A stretch of 64,000 nt of DNA, taken from the NCBI GenBank assembly GCA_017453065.1, contig JAFTKW010000014.1, forward strand, positions 62,001 through 126,000, written 5' to 3'. Source of the DNA: Lachnospiraceae bacterium. Its GTDB lineage: Bacteria; Bacillota; Clostridia; Lachnospirales; Lachnospiraceae. The translations under genes were made by a program, and so were the position numbers. The first letter of the stretch is position 1, and every line of letters begins with the position of its first letter. Positions 18,201 to 27,363 of this stretch are shown piece after piece. The notes beneath the pieces are model-generated. The model saw nothing but the letters and a program-made list of their open reading frames with translations, had not been told where the DNA came from and made no database searches.

Positions 18201-19547
18201 CTATACCGTATAGTCTACGGTAGTTCCATTTTGTTCCATCATCTGAGCTGCCAACTGATCCGCTTCGTCCAAAAGGTCTTCACTTCCCTCTTCCAAAAGA
18301 TTTAAATTCAGTCTTCTGATTTTTGTAGAAGATTTGCCTTCCTGCTGGCTAAAGTTCTGCTGACCTTTGCCCTGATTAAGGTTTCTGTCGAAAGCCTGAC
18401 TCTGTACCGCTACTTCAATCGATTCCACTTTAATTCCCTGAGCATCGAAGGTTTCGCGAAGCTGAATCATCTGACTTTCAAGAGCATTTTTTACCATCTC
18501 ATTCTGAGCGGTAAACTGTGCTGTAATCACACCATCTTTCGCCGCAATCTGTACCTGCACTGTACCAAGACTTTCTGGCTGAAGCTGCATTTCCAATCTG
18601 CTAATGTCATCTCCCACCTGAATCTTCATGAATTCCATGATTTGATCCATAATCATCTGTGTTTCTGTGCTGTAAACTGCTTCGGTGTAACTAGCACTAC
18701 TTGTAACAACCTCCACTTGCTGCTGCAATGGATTTGTTACCATAAATGGATTTTCCTTTGTCAAAGTTCCCTGATCATTTGAATCGCTCTGCTGCTTTTC
18801 TCCTGTCTGATTCTGAGAGCCGTCAGTCTGCTGCAATTTCGCCATCCCCTCTGTCGGATTGGTTCTTGCATCTACGATTTCTACGGTTTGGGTTCCCTCC
18901 TGCTCTGCCTGAATAGCAGTATCCTGCATCGCATCAGCAGTTTCTTGCTGTGTACCCTCCGTATATTGCTGGGAAATCTGAGAAAGTAATTCCTGAATCT
19001 GAGATACATCTTTTCCAGTCATCTTGGCAATTTCTTCCAGTCCTACTGTTAATTCTGCATTCAGTTTCGTAAAGGACGCGTACAATTCTTCATTGGTCAG
19101 TAAGGACAAAGCATCATTTGCTCCTCCCACAACCACAAACACTTGCATCAGATTGTCCGACTGCAAAAGGTCCATCATTGTCATTCCAAGTTCTTCCATT
19201 ACATTTTCCAATTCTTCAATGGAAATGCCAAGTTCAGAAGCCAAACTTTGGAACATCTGCGTTGCCAACTCCTCTGCCGCCACAGTCACTTCAGATTCCT
19301 CTTCCATGGTCGGAGCGGTGGCAGTCTGTTCTTCCACGCTCTTAGAATCTTTCACTTGATCCGTTCTGCGGTTCTCTACTTTGACAGGTTTTGCTGCCGC
19401 TTGTCTGTCTGTAGTAGGCTGTTCTGACTGTGTCTGTTTTTGAAGCACGTCCGAAAAGTTTTCTCCTGCCTTTTCATTCTTGGCAGGCTGTGTGGTCAGA
19501 TTTGCTAAAATGCTGCCCACATCACTTGTCACAGGTGTGCTCGTCAT
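18201..19547 (-). CDS. fliK: Flagellar hook-length control protein FliK
   Basis: Secreted molecular ruler of 448 residues that stops hook growth and triggers the FlhB switch. The long N-terminal part is Gln/Glu/Thr-rich and disordered, as usual for the ruler. The conserved C-terminal domain (about 300-390) has the pattern RLEMQLQPESLGTVQVQIA and later MIQLRETFDAQGIKVESIEV. AGGAGG lies 7 nt before the ATG. A candidate sigma-28 promoter and a 100-nt leader precede it, so it may open a later-expressed sub-operon. Confidence 0.92.
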   Translation of the reverse strand: MTSTPVTSDVGSILANLTTQPAKNEKAGENFSDVLQKQTQSEQPTTDRQAAAKPVKVENRRTDQVKDSKSVEEQTATAPTMEEESEVTVAAEELATQMFQSLASELGISIEELENVMEELGMTMMDLLQSDNLMQVFVVVGGANDALSLLTNEELYASFTKLNAELTVGLEEIAKMTGKDVSQIQELLSQISQQYTEGTQQETADAMQDTAIQAEQEGTQTVEIVDARTNPTEGMAKLQQTDGSQNQTGEKQQSDSNDQGTLTKENPFMVTNPLQQQVEVVTSSASYTEAVYSTETQMIMDQIMEFMKIQVGDDISRLEMQLQPESLGTVQVQIAAKDGVITAQFTAQNEMVKNALESQMIQLRETFDAQGIKVESIEVAVQSQAFDRNLNQGKGQQNFSQQEGKSSTKIRRLNLNLLEEGSEDLLDEADQLAAQMMEQNGTTVDYTV

Positions 19548-19653
19548 TCACATTCCTCCTCTCTGCAATTTTCAAGGTGCATGGCATCTAATGCCTATCA
19601 TAAAGATTTCACTTCCCCCAAAAAAGGGTGCAAAATTCCTATGAACAATAAAT

Positions 19654-19680
19654 ATATCGGACTATTTACCCATTTCCTTA
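19654..19680 (-). promoter_or_regulatory. Candidate sigma-28 (SigD) promoter before fliK
   Basis: Read on the minus strand: TAAG, a 15-nt spacer, then TCCGATAT. The SigD consensus is TAAA-N15-GCCGATAT, so each element has one mismatch and the spacing is exact. It overlaps the end of the motE-like gene and would start transcription about 100 nt before fliK. Bacillus subtilis is known to carry a SigD-dependent promoter in ylxF ahead of fliK, so the position is also conserved. Confidence 0.6.
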
Positions 19681-20535
19681 AGACTCTGGGTCCATAATTT
19701 TTGTAAGTTTTGCCGCCACTTCTGGATCCATCGCTCCCAGAATCTCTCCTCGTTCATCGGCGTTCATCACCCCAAGAATACGAGCCACCAAATCCAACTT
19801 GTCCGTCATCTGTTCAAAGATTCCAGCTGCCTGCTTTGGTTTCATGGACGAGTATGCTGCCGCATAATCCAGAATTTCCTGGCTTTCTTCCAGTTGCTTT
19901 ACCACCTGCTTGTAGAGATACTCTGCCGTGGTTGGATCAATTTCCTCATAGTACTTTCTGTACTCTTCCGCGCCAGGTCCTTTTTCCGCATAAATCACTT
20001 CTTCATAAAAACTGGTGGTGATACGCTGAAATTCCAGCTGTTTGTCCTCAAATTCTTTCAGGCGCACGACTTCCGCCTTAAGCTCGGCTATTTCTTCATC
20101 CTTACTCAGATTGCCTCCCTGAGCCTGCTCTAACTGTAATTCCAATTGATTGATACGTTCCAGCGCTTCCGTCAAAGTATAACCTTCCGGATTGTTGTCT
20201 GTACTGTCAAGTGTAGGAGTCTTTGGAGTTGGAAGCACCCAACTTACCACTGGCACATCCTTTAAAAGCGGAGTCAATACTCCCGAGCCAAATCCTCCCA
20301 CATCCAATTTAATCACAACGCAAATAATAGCAAGCCACACTATGACGATGCCAACAGTTGCAAAAAAGGTAAAAAACCCACCGCTATCGCCTTCCTCTTC
20401 CAACGCAGCTTCCTGCCTTGCGATATCTCTCGCTCTACGCTTTGCTTCCTTCTTCTGTCTTGCTTTATCTGCCTTTAACTGTTTCTTTTCATTCTCAATT
20501 CTGGCTTTTTCACTTCTATCCTGAATGCTTGCCAT
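19678..20535 (-). CDS. MotE/YlxF-like flagellar membrane protein with MgtE-N-like domain
   Basis: About 285 residues. A highly charged N-terminal helix (1-50, rich in Lys/Arg/Glu) precedes one membrane helix (about 55-80). Then come a coiled coil (about 125-165, NQLELQLEQAQGG) and a C-terminal MgtE-N-like helical domain (AAGIFEQMTDKLDLVARIL and GEILGAMDPEVAAKLTKIM). This layout matches the YlxF/MotE/FlaA-locus proteins encoded between fliJ and fliK. In other bacteria such proteins bridge MotB or FlbB assemblies. The ATG shares a base with the fliJ stop (TGATG). Confidence 0.82.
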   Translation of the reverse strand: MASIQDRSEKARIENEKKQLKADKARQKKEAKRRARDIARQEAALEEEGDSGGFFTFFATVGIVIVWLAIICVVIKLDVGGFGSGVLTPLLKDVPVVSWVLPTPKTPTLDSTDNNPEGYTLTEALERINQLELQLEQAQGGNLSKDEEIAELKAEVVRLKEFEDKQLEFQRITTSFYEEVIYAEKGPGAEEYRKYYEEIDPTTAEYLYKQVVKQLEESQEILDYAAAYSSMKPKQAAGIFEQMTDKLDLVARILGVMNADERGEILGAMDPEVAAKLTKIMDPES

Positions 20536-20987
20536 CACGCCTCACCTACCTTACTTGCATATAGATAACTGGTCAGTTCGTCTATCTCTTTGCTTTCTCT
20601 CTGTTTTTCCTCCATGAGAAAAGCCTCAAACGCTTTTTCCTTCAGGGTCTCATGGGTTTTGCGCTCCTTCATTACTTCCTGAAGCTGTTCTCTTGCCGCT
20701 TCCAGCCTAGCCTCTGCTCGTTTGACGCAAGCCTTCTGGCTGACAATAAACTCGTCCATACGAAGCAACGCCTGTTTGTTGAATGTAATGTCCATTACAT
20801 TCAAGGAGCCAGACAGAAGTTCTCTGCCTTTCTCCTCATACTCAGCCCTGCGTGTTTTAAGCCTCTCCAATTTTTGCTCTTCTTCGTCCAACGCATTTCG
20901 AGCCATAGCAAAGTTCTGTTTGGCCTGCGTTTCCATCTTCAGTTTTATGTCCAGAATGCTCTGCATTCTATAGCGAAACCTAGCCAT
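20535..20987 (-). CDS. fliJ: Flagellar export chaperone FliJ
   Basis: 150-residue, almost entirely helical coiled-coil protein (starts ARFRYRMQSILDIK). FliJ inserts into the FliI hexamer, like the gamma subunit of F1-ATPase, and links it to FlhA. It follows fliI by 20 nt and overlaps the motE-like gene by one base. Identity rests on coiled-coil character, size and position. Confidence 0.88.
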   Translation of the reverse strand: MARFRYRMQSILDIKLKMETQAKQNFAMARNALDEEEQKLERLKTRRAEYEEKGRELLSGSLNVMDITFNKQALLRMDEFIVSQKACVKRAEARLEAAREQLQEVMKERKTHETLKEKAFEAFLMEEKQRESKEIDELTSYLYASKVGEA

Positions 20988-21007
20988 TCATCTCACTCCT
21001 ATGGGCT

Positions 21008-22336
21008 CTACTCTTCAAAAAGAGCCTGAAGTCTTTGTAATGTATCTTCGTAACCGATTTTTTCTTCTACATCCTGTCTAAGAAACTCATTGACGCTGTC
21101 TATCTTGGCAATTGCATAGTCAATGCTTGGATTACTACCCGCTTTGTAAGCGCCGATATTGATCAAATCCTCCGCCTCAGTGTAGGTCGCCAGCACAGTC
21201 TTTAACTTGCTGGCAAGCTGCTTGTGCTCTCTTGGCACAATCTGACTCATACATCTAGAAATACTTTGCAGTATGTCAATTGCTGGATAATGATTTTTGT
21301 GTCCGAGCTTACGGCTGAGCATAATATGTCCATCTAGAATGCTTCGTGCAGTATCTGTAATTGGCTCGTTAAAATCGTCACCGTCTACAAGTACTGTATA
21401 AAGCCCAGTAATAGAACCCTTTGACGCCCTTCCCGCTCTCTCCAAAAGTTTCGGCATCTCAGAGTAAACACTTGGCGGATAACCTCTTGTTACTGGTGGC
21501 TCTCCACTGGCAAGTCCAATCTCTCTTTGCGCCATTGAAAAACGTGTCAGAGAGTCCATCATCAATAGTACATCTTTGCCCTGATCCCTGAAATATTCCG
21601 CAATAGCAGTGGCCGTCTGAGCTGCCTTTTTGCGCTCTAATGCAGGCTTGTCAGAAGTAGCAACCACTACCACAGAACGCTTCATACCTTCTTCGCCAAG
21701 GTCTCTTTCTATAAATTCGCGCACTTCTCGTCCGCGTTCACCAATCAAAGCGATAACATTGATATCTGCCTTGGTGTTTCTTGCAAACATACCCATCAGT
21801 GTAGACTTTCCTACACCAGAGCCTGCAAAGATTCCGATACGCTGACCTTTACCTACTGTAATTAGTCCATCTACCGCCTTGACACCCAAAGACAGAACTT
21901 CATCAATGATTGCTCTGCTCATCGGATCTGGTGGTGCCGCCTCCACGGAATAGGCTCTTCCCTTAGGTGCATCGCTTCCATCTGTAGGACGCCCCAAACC
22001 ATCCAGACTTTTGCCAAGAAGAGCATCACTCACTTCAACAAAAAGAGGGTTGCCGGTATTTTGCACCCTGCAGCCCGCACCAATGCCGTCTACCGCCCCA
22101 AAAGGCATAAGCAATGTCTTGCTATTTTTAAAGCCTACCACTTCCGCGAGGATAGGCTTCAAACTTTCATCTTCAGGGAAAATGTGGCACAAATCGCCTA
22201 GCCTTGCATCTGGGCCTGCCGCTTCAATGGTCAAACCCACTACATTAACTACCTTCCCTAGTTTACGGAAAAAGATTTGTTCTTCAATTTTGGCATATTT
22301 AGAAAAGTCAATATTGGGGTAAGTCAATTCTATCAC
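21008..22336 (-). CDS. fliI: Flagellum-specific ATPase FliI
   Basis: Export ATPase of 442 residues, related to F1 beta subunits. The Walker A motif GIFAGSGVGKST lies at about 169-180. Walker B is DVLLMMDSLTRFSMAQREIG, and the family motif PPVTRGYPPSVYSEMPKLLE follows. A short N-terminal segment (1-25) fits FliH binding. It follows fliH by 6 nt. Confidence 0.97.
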   Translation of the reverse strand: MIELTYPNIDFSKYAKIEEQIFFRKLGKVVNVVGLTIEAAGPDARLGDLCHIFPEDESLKPILAEVVGFKNSKTLLMPFGAVDGIGAGCRVQNTGNPLFVEVSDALLGKSLDGLGRPTDGSDAPKGRAYSVEAAPPDPMSRAIIDEVLSLGVKAVDGLITVGKGQRIGIFAGSGVGKSTLMGMFARNTKADINVIALIGERGREVREFIERDLGEEGMKRSVVVVATSDKPALERKKAAQTATAIAEYFRDQGKDVLLMMDSLTRFSMAQREIGLASGEPPVTRGYPPSVYSEMPKLLERAGRASKGSITGLYTVLVDGDDFNEPITDTARSILDGHIMLSRKLGHKNHYPAIDILQSISRCMSQIVPREHKQLASKLKTVLATYTEAEDLINIGAYKAGSNPSIDYAIAKIDSVNEFLRQDVEEKIGYEDTLQRLQALFEE

Positions 22337-22342
22337 CTAAAA

Positions 22343-23230
22343 TTATTTTTCTTCTGCTTTAACGTAAGAAAGAAGACTGAGTTTTCCTCTCAGTTCTTCC
22401 AATTCTGTATCAAGACTACAATCAAAAATACCAGAACTGGTTTCTATCATACATTGATTTCGACCAAGCACTACATCTTCAATAATCTCTATATTGGAAC
22501 CAGAGGTAGCAACACCCGCCAGAAGCACTTTCTTTTGCATGGTCACATAAGGATAATCCTCCTTTGACACATGAATCAAAATGTCTCCTGTTCCTTCAGC
22601 CTTGCGAAGCGCAGTATTGATCAAATGGACAATAATGTCTCTATGCTTGTACAAATCCACATGAAAAATGTGCTCATATATACTCGTCAAAGTATCAATA
22701 AACTTCGGTTCCAAATCGTCCAATATTTTGCCGTATTCTCTCTCAAGTTGACGTTTGGCGTCCTCGAATTCTTTTTCTTTTGCAGCCACACCTGCCATCG
22801 CAAGCTGCTTGCCCTCTTCCAATCCCTGTGCTTTGGCCTGTTCAAAAACCGCCCGCCTCTGCTCTTCGATTTCTTTGGCAGCTTCTTCTTTCATGCGCGC
22901 AATTTCTTCCTGCGCTTCCATCAGAAGTTGCTGTGGATCTGGGCCTTCATACACTGGAACAGACGCCATAGGGGCATCAGGTACTTCGCCACCCGGCATC
23001 CCATCAACAGGCATCTCGCCTTCTGTTTCTGAAAAAAGAACTTCAAGCTGCTGTGCATTAAGCCCGGCCGCAAATCCTTCTGCACCTTCTTCATCAATCT
23101 CTCCATTGGATGCAGCTATACTACCTAAGGTAGCTTCCAGTTTTTGGGCAATTAGTTCATTGGTATCGATTATGCGAGTATCATCTTCCAGCACCATGGT
23201 GTAATGTCGTTTCAACACGTTACTAGACAA
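22343..23230 (-). CDS. fliH: Flagellar export regulator FliH
   Basis: Negative regulator and stator-like partner of FliI, 295 residues. A long charged helical stretch with Glu/Ala/Lys repeats (about 105-165) leads to the C-terminal FliH/HrpE-type domain (VHLINTALRKAEGTGDILIH, then VVLGRNQCMIETSSG). The start is most likely TTG: GGAGGTGA lies 8 nt upstream and no ATG is near. The gene overlaps the end of fliG by 8 nt. Confidence 0.92.
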   Translation of the reverse strand: MSSNVLKRHYTMVLEDDTRIIDTNELIAQKLEATLGSIAASNGEIDEEGAEGFAAGLNAQQLEVLFSETEGEMPVDGMPGGEVPDAPMASVPVYEGPDPQQLLMEAQEEIARMKEEAAKEIEEQRRAVFEQAKAQGLEEGKQLAMAGVAAKEKEFEDAKRQLEREYGKILDDLEPKFIDTLTSIYEHIFHVDLYKHRDIIVHLINTALRKAEGTGDILIHVSKEDYPYVTMQKKVLLAGVATSGSNIEIIEDVVLGRNQCMIETSSGIFDCSLDTELEELRGKLSLLSYVKAEEK

Positions 23231-24242
23231 CTATCTCGTCACCTCCGCCTCTAGAAATAACGATTTCACCGGAATCTTCAAGTTTTCTGATGATATTTAC
23301 AATCTTCTGCTGTGCTTCTTCAACGTCCTTCATACGAACAGGTCCCATGAATTCCATATCTTCACGAATCATTACCGCAAGACGCTTAGACATATTGTTA
23401 AATACTGCATTCTGTACCTGCTCATTTGCGCTCTTAAGTGCAATTGCCAAATCGTTGTTGTCAACATCACGCAGCACACGCTGAATAGCTCTGTCGTCCA
23501 AAAGAAGAATGTCTTCGAACACGAACATCTTCTTGCGGATTTCGTCCGCCAATTCTGGCTCTTCGATTTCCAAAGTCTCCATGATATGTTTTTCTGTACC
23601 ACGGTCTACTGTATTCAAAATCTCTACAACTGCATCTACGCCACCAATGATGGTGTAATCCTGGTTGACCAGGGATGCCAATTTGGATTCCAAAACCTTC
23701 TCCACCTCTTTGATGATTTCAGGGCTGGTTCTATCCATAACAGCAATACGCTTTGCAACATCCGCCTGTCTGTCTGGTGGTAATGCAGAAATAATCATAG
23801 CCGCCTGATGTGGTGACAAATAGGACAAAATCAAAGCGATAGTCTGAGGATGCTCGTCCTGAATAAAGTTAAGCAACTGAGAGGCATCTGTCTTCTTGAT
23901 AAACTCGAAAGGTTTAACCTGCAAGGATGCGGTAAGTCTGCTGATAACTTCCACCGCTTTTTCTGCACCAAGTGCATTTTCCAAAAGTTCCTTCGCGTAA
24001 GAGATACCGCCCTCGGCAATATACTGCTGTGCCAAACACAGTTCATAAAACTCATTGATGGCATTCTCTTTCACCTGAGGTGTAATACTTCTGGTGTTGG
24101 CAATCTCTAAAGTCAATTCTTCAATTTCTTCTTCTTTCAGGTGTTTAAAAATACCTGCTGAGCGCTCTGGGCCAAGTGCAATCAACAAGATTGCGGCTTT
24201 TTGCAAGCCTCCCACCTTATCATCCATTGTGCCTCTAGCCAT
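23223..24242 (-). CDS. fliG: Motor switch protein FliG
   Basis: Rotor protein of 339 residues that binds FliF at its N-terminus and is pushed by MotA at its C-terminus. Conserved segments: LQKAAILLIALGPERSAGIF near the start, the EHPQTIALILSYL motif in the middle domain, and the torque helix region VLRDVDNNDLAIALKSAN. Length and domain order are normal. Confidence 0.97.
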   Translation of the reverse strand: MARGTMDDKVGGLQKAAILLIALGPERSAGIFKHLKEEEIEELTLEIANTRSITPQVKENAINEFYELCLAQQYIAEGGISYAKELLENALGAEKAVEVISRLTASLQVKPFEFIKKTDASQLLNFIQDEHPQTIALILSYLSPHQAAMIISALPPDRQADVAKRIAVMDRTSPEIIKEVEKVLESKLASLVNQDYTIIGGVDAVVEILNTVDRGTEKHIMETLEIEEPELADEIRKKMFVFEDILLLDDRAIQRVLRDVDNNDLAIALKSANEQVQNAVFNNMSKRLAVMIREDMEFMGPVRMKDVEEAQQKIVNIIRKLEDSGEIVISRGGGDEIVV

Positions 24243-24248
24243 GCTAGA

Positions 24249-25841
24249 TTACCCCCATTCCTCGTTCAACCAGTTGCGCAAAAGATTTGCTGCCGCTTCT
24301 GGGTTTTCATCCACGAATTTCTCAACCATCTTTCTGGTCTCAGATTTGGTCTCAACTTCTATATCTTCCAATACTGGCTCAAGGTCAGATTGAAGCAGGG
24401 ACTCCACGGAAATCTCCTCTTCCTCTGCAACCTCTGTCTTCACAGCCATGCTGCGGAGAACCACGATTACAAGCAATGCAAGAATAACAATGATAAGAAC
24501 TATAGATGTCACATCTGTGGCACTTACATCCATGCCTTCAATGTCTACAAACAAAGGCTCTTCATAAGCAATAAATGTAATCTTGTCTACTGGAATGCGT
24601 GTAGCATTGGCTACTGCGCTAATCATTTCCTCGTCCACTTCCATTTTCACGGTTTTGTCATTGGCGAGTTTGTATTCTTCCCAGGACATATCGTCCAGAT
24701 AGCCCTGTCTCTTTGCATCTTCTTCCTTGATGACATTGTATCTCACTGCAGAGATGGTAATGGAAGACTGTTCATTCAAAATAACTCCTGGAGATGTAAT
24801 GATAGTCTCCATCATTTCATTGACCAAATAGTCCGTTGATGTTTCTACAGTTGAAGATTCACTGTCCTCTGAATCCTGCCACAGATATCCTGTCTCATCA
24901 TTGGAATCGGTTCCCGGAACTCCCCCACTGGAGTTTGAATTTGTAGATTCATATTCGTCTCTGTGAGAATAGTATCCTTGGTCTTTGCCATCTGGAACAG
25001 AATAATCATGCTTTGCTTTTTCATAGCTGGAGTAATCTACCATCAAGCTAGGAGTAGCGATGACGATGTCATACTGTCTGGTTCCCACCAAAACATTCTG
25101 CACATCAGACTTCATCAGCTGTTCTGCCTGCGTCTTTAACTGAAGCATGGAGCTTGCAACACTTGTGATAGAGTAGTCCTGCTCGCCCGAAAAAAGCAAT
25201 GTCATGTCTTGGTCTACCACCGTAATATTGGCCGTGCTTTCATTGCCGAGGCCTGTAGCAACCGCTCTCGCAATGGCTGCCGCCTGGTCAGAGGTAATCC
25301 GATCCTTCAATGTGAGATGTACCGTGGCAGAAGTCTCCTTTTGGCTAGCAATCAAAGTACCCGTCTGATCTGGAACATCCAAAATCACTGTTGCCTCCTT
25401 GACAGCGCTGTAGGACTCCACTGCAGCTTCCATTTGTTTCTGCAAAAAGACAATATATCTACGCTGAGATTCGGATTCTGTGCCAAACATGCCGGTGCTG
25501 ACATTGTCTATACTCCAGTCATCTGGGCTATATCCCGCTGTGGCAATCGCAAGGCTAGCTTCCGAAATCTGGCTATTAAGCACACTAAAACGAAGCGCAT
25601 CATCTGATACCTGAAAATCAATTTCTGCGCCTTCCAATATTTCTTTAATCTCAGCCGCCTCTGTCGTATCTTCACAAGTACGCCACAATGTATATTGAGG
25701 CTTGGTAAATACAAATACGAGAATTGCAAAAGTAAATATAACAGCTGCCGCAATAATGATAATAATTGTCTTCTGTTTTGCGGTAAATTTATTCCACCAA
25801 TCCAACACCTTTTGGATTAGTTCCTTCGCTTTGTCCTGCAT
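24249..25841 (-). CDS. fliF: Flagellar MS-ring protein FliF
   Basis: MS-ring subunit, 530 residues. Two membrane helices (about 24-46 and 445-465) flank a large extracytoplasmic part with ring-building motifs (FVFTKPQYTLWRTCEDTTEA; QMEAAVESYSAVKEATVILD). The cytoplasmic C-terminus (DENPEAAANLLRNWLNEE) binds FliG. The region around 285-330, rich in Ser/Glu/Asp, is the usual variable insert. Confidence 0.97.
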   Translation of the reverse strand: MQDKAKELIQKVLDWWNKFTAKQKTIIIIIAAAVIFTFAILVFVFTKPQYTLWRTCEDTTEAAEIKEILEGAEIDFQVSDDALRFSVLNSQISEASLAIATAGYSPDDWSIDNVSTGMFGTESESQRRYIVFLQKQMEAAVESYSAVKEATVILDVPDQTGTLIASQKETSATVHLTLKDRITSDQAAAIARAVATGLGNESTANITVVDQDMTLLFSGEQDYSITSVASSMLQLKTQAEQLMKSDVQNVLVGTRQYDIVIATPSLMVDYSSYEKAKHDYSVPDGKDQGYYSHRDEYESTNSNSSGGVPGTDSNDETGYLWQDSEDSESSTVETSTDYLVNEMMETIITSPGVILNEQSSITISAVRYNVIKEEDAKRQGYLDDMSWEEYKLANDKTVKMEVDEEMISAVANATRIPVDKITFIAYEEPLFVDIEGMDVSATDVTSIVLIIVILALLVIVVLRSMAVKTEVAEEEEISVESLLQSDLEPVLEDIEVETKSETRKMVEKFVDENPEAAANLLRNWLNEEWG

Positions 25842-25865
25842 GGTACTTCTCCTTGATCATCCTTA

Positions 25866-26219
25866 TCAAATCTGGATATTCATAATCGTATTGTACGCTT
25901 CCAATACCTTGTCTCGAATGGCCACTGTATACTGCAAAGCAGTAGATGCCTTTTGCAAAGCAATGGTCAAATCATGCGTATTCTCTGTTTCTCCCAGTGC
26001 CCACTTAATCTCCTCATTTTCATAATCAGACAAATATGCATTGGTAGTATTAATATTTTCAATGGCAGTGTTGAGTATCGCATCAAACATGGTGCCATCT
26101 GTCTTCTTTGTTTCAGTTGTCACTGGAAAGCTATCCGCTATCAGGCTGGAACTAGTAAGTCCATTGACGGTATTTCCAGTCGCCAAACTATTGATACCGG
26201 TAAGTGCGGTCAAATCCAT
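25866..26219 (-). CDS. fliE: Flagellar hook-basal body protein FliE
   Basis: Small rod-MS ring junction protein of 117 residues. The C-terminal conserved block is clear: THDLTIALQKASTALQYTVA followed by IRDKVLEAYNTIMNIQI. It lies between flgC and fliF as in other Firmicutes. Confidence 0.95.
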   Translation of the reverse strand: MDLTALTGINSLATGNTVNGLTSSSLIADSFPVTTETKKTDGTMFDAILNTAIENINTTNAYLSDYENEEIKWALGETENTHDLTIALQKASTALQYTVAIRDKVLEAYNTIMNIQI

Positions 26220-26257
26220 AACAATTCACTCCTATGTACTAAATTCAAACCCAAGCC

Positions 26258-26701
26258 TTATTTCCCGATCTGTAATCCCTGAAGAGCAATGGACTTACTT
26301 GCTTCAAAAGCAGTTGCATTGGCTTCATAGGCACGACTTGCATCAATAAGGTTGGTCATCTCTGTGACAATATTTACATTTGGATAAGTTACGTACCCAT
26401 TTTCATCTGCGTCAGGATGGGATGGATCGTAAACCTTGTTTGCCTCTGTCCAAGTATCTTCCTGAACAGAAGACACTTTAACGCCTTTGCCTGTATAATT
26501 GTCTCTTTCCTTGCTAAGCACTCTGCTAAATGGAGTCTGGGTATCCTTCTCAGCAAAAGTAACAACCTTTCTACGATATGGAGTTCCATCCTCTGTACGA
26601 GTGGTGCTGGCGTTGGCTACGTTTTCAGAGATGATATCCATACGGTATCTCTGAGCCGTCATACCAGAAGCGTTAATATTAAATGCTGTAAACATTCCCA
26701 T
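26258..26701 (-). CDS. flgC: Flagellar proximal rod protein FlgC
   Basis: Rod protein of 147 residues. The N-terminal rod motif reads ASGMTAQRYRMDIISENVAN, and the C-terminal partner helix is VTEMTNLIDASRAYEANATA. The central YPNVN segment is typical of FlgC. It is placed 12 nt after flgB. Confidence 0.96.
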   Translation of the reverse strand: MGMFTAFNINASGMTAQRYRMDIISENVANASTTRTEDGTPYRRKVVTFAEKDTQTPFSRVLSKERDNYTGKGVKVSSVQEDTWTEANKVYDPSHPDADENGYVTYPNVNIVTEMTNLIDASRAYEANATAFEASKSIALQGLQIGK

Positions 26702-26713
26702 ATACTATCCCTC

Positions 26714-27109
26714 CTACTTCATAACCATCTGTAGGTTTGCAAATTCCTGTGTAATACTCGTCATCAAGCCCTGGATCTTAATCTGGTTTTCAGCCAGCAT
26801 TACGTTTTCATTTTCAATGTCTACGTTATTTCCATCCAAGCGATAAGACAAATCCGCATTGTCTGTGTAGGGTCTCCCATCCAATCTGGCACTAGTGGTA
26901 TCCACACCAGCCACTGCCTGATCCATAGTACTGGAAGTCGCACGGCCCAGTGCACGTTTCAGTTCAGACTCAAAAGCCACGTCCTGTCTCTTGTATCCAG
27001 GCGTTGTTGCATTGGCAATATTGTTGGATATCGCTTCATTTCTCTTCCACGCAGCATCTGCCGCTCTATCTAAGACGTTAATATAATCAAATGCGCTTGT
27101 ATTAATCAT
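26714..27109 (-). CDS. flgB: Flagellar proximal rod protein FlgB
   Basis: First gene of the fla/che operon, 131 residues from the chosen ATG (MINTSAF), which has AAAGGAAAG 6-7 nt upstream; an in-frame extension of 12 codons lacks a ribosome site. The rod motif is NEAISNNIANATTPGYKRQD. A central Asp/Asn-rich part is followed by the C-terminal helix ENQIKIQGLMTSITQEFANL. The housekeeping promoter lies about 55-80 nt upstream. Confidence 0.95.
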   Translation of the reverse strand: MINTSAFDYINVLDRAADAAWKRNEAISNNIANATTPGYKRQDVAFESELKRALGRATSSTMDQAVAGVDTTSARLDGRPYTDNADLSYRLDGNNVDIENENVMLAENQIKIQGLMTSITQEFANLQMVMK

Positions 27110-27162
27110 ATCTACTTTCCTTTCATGACTGAAAAAAGGGTACACTACTCCTACCTTATTTC

Positions 27163-27190
27163 ATTATAGTTTATTTAGTGAAAAACTCAA
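27163..27190 (-). promoter_or_regulatory. Sigma-A promoter of the fla/che operon
   Basis: On the minus strand: TTGAGT, a 16-nt spacer, then a perfect TATAAT. Transcription would begin about 45 nt before the flgB ATG. It is the only strong promoter upstream of 31 flagellar and chemotaxis genes. No good CodY box overlaps it (best match about 9/15). Confidence 0.8.
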
Positions 27191-27278
27191 GTGCTTTTTG
27201 TAAAAAATATACTTTATCTTGTGTTTTTTGTCGAAGTGGGGCACTAAATGTATGATGTAGCCATCTCGTCACCATCAC

Positions 27279-27313
27279 AAAAAAGGACCTATGCAAAAAC
27301 ATAAGTCCTTTTA
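27279..27313 (-). terminator. Rho-independent terminator of codY
   Basis: On the minus strand a 13-bp stem with one mismatch (AAAAGGACTTATG / CATAGGTCCTTTT, loop TTTTTG) runs into TTTTTTG. It lies about 50 nt after the codY stop and before the flgB promoter, separating the two units. Confidence 0.85.
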
Positions 27314-27363
27314 CTTCTCAAGATAATCCCTTATCTTTTATGCGATTTTGTATGTACGAATCT

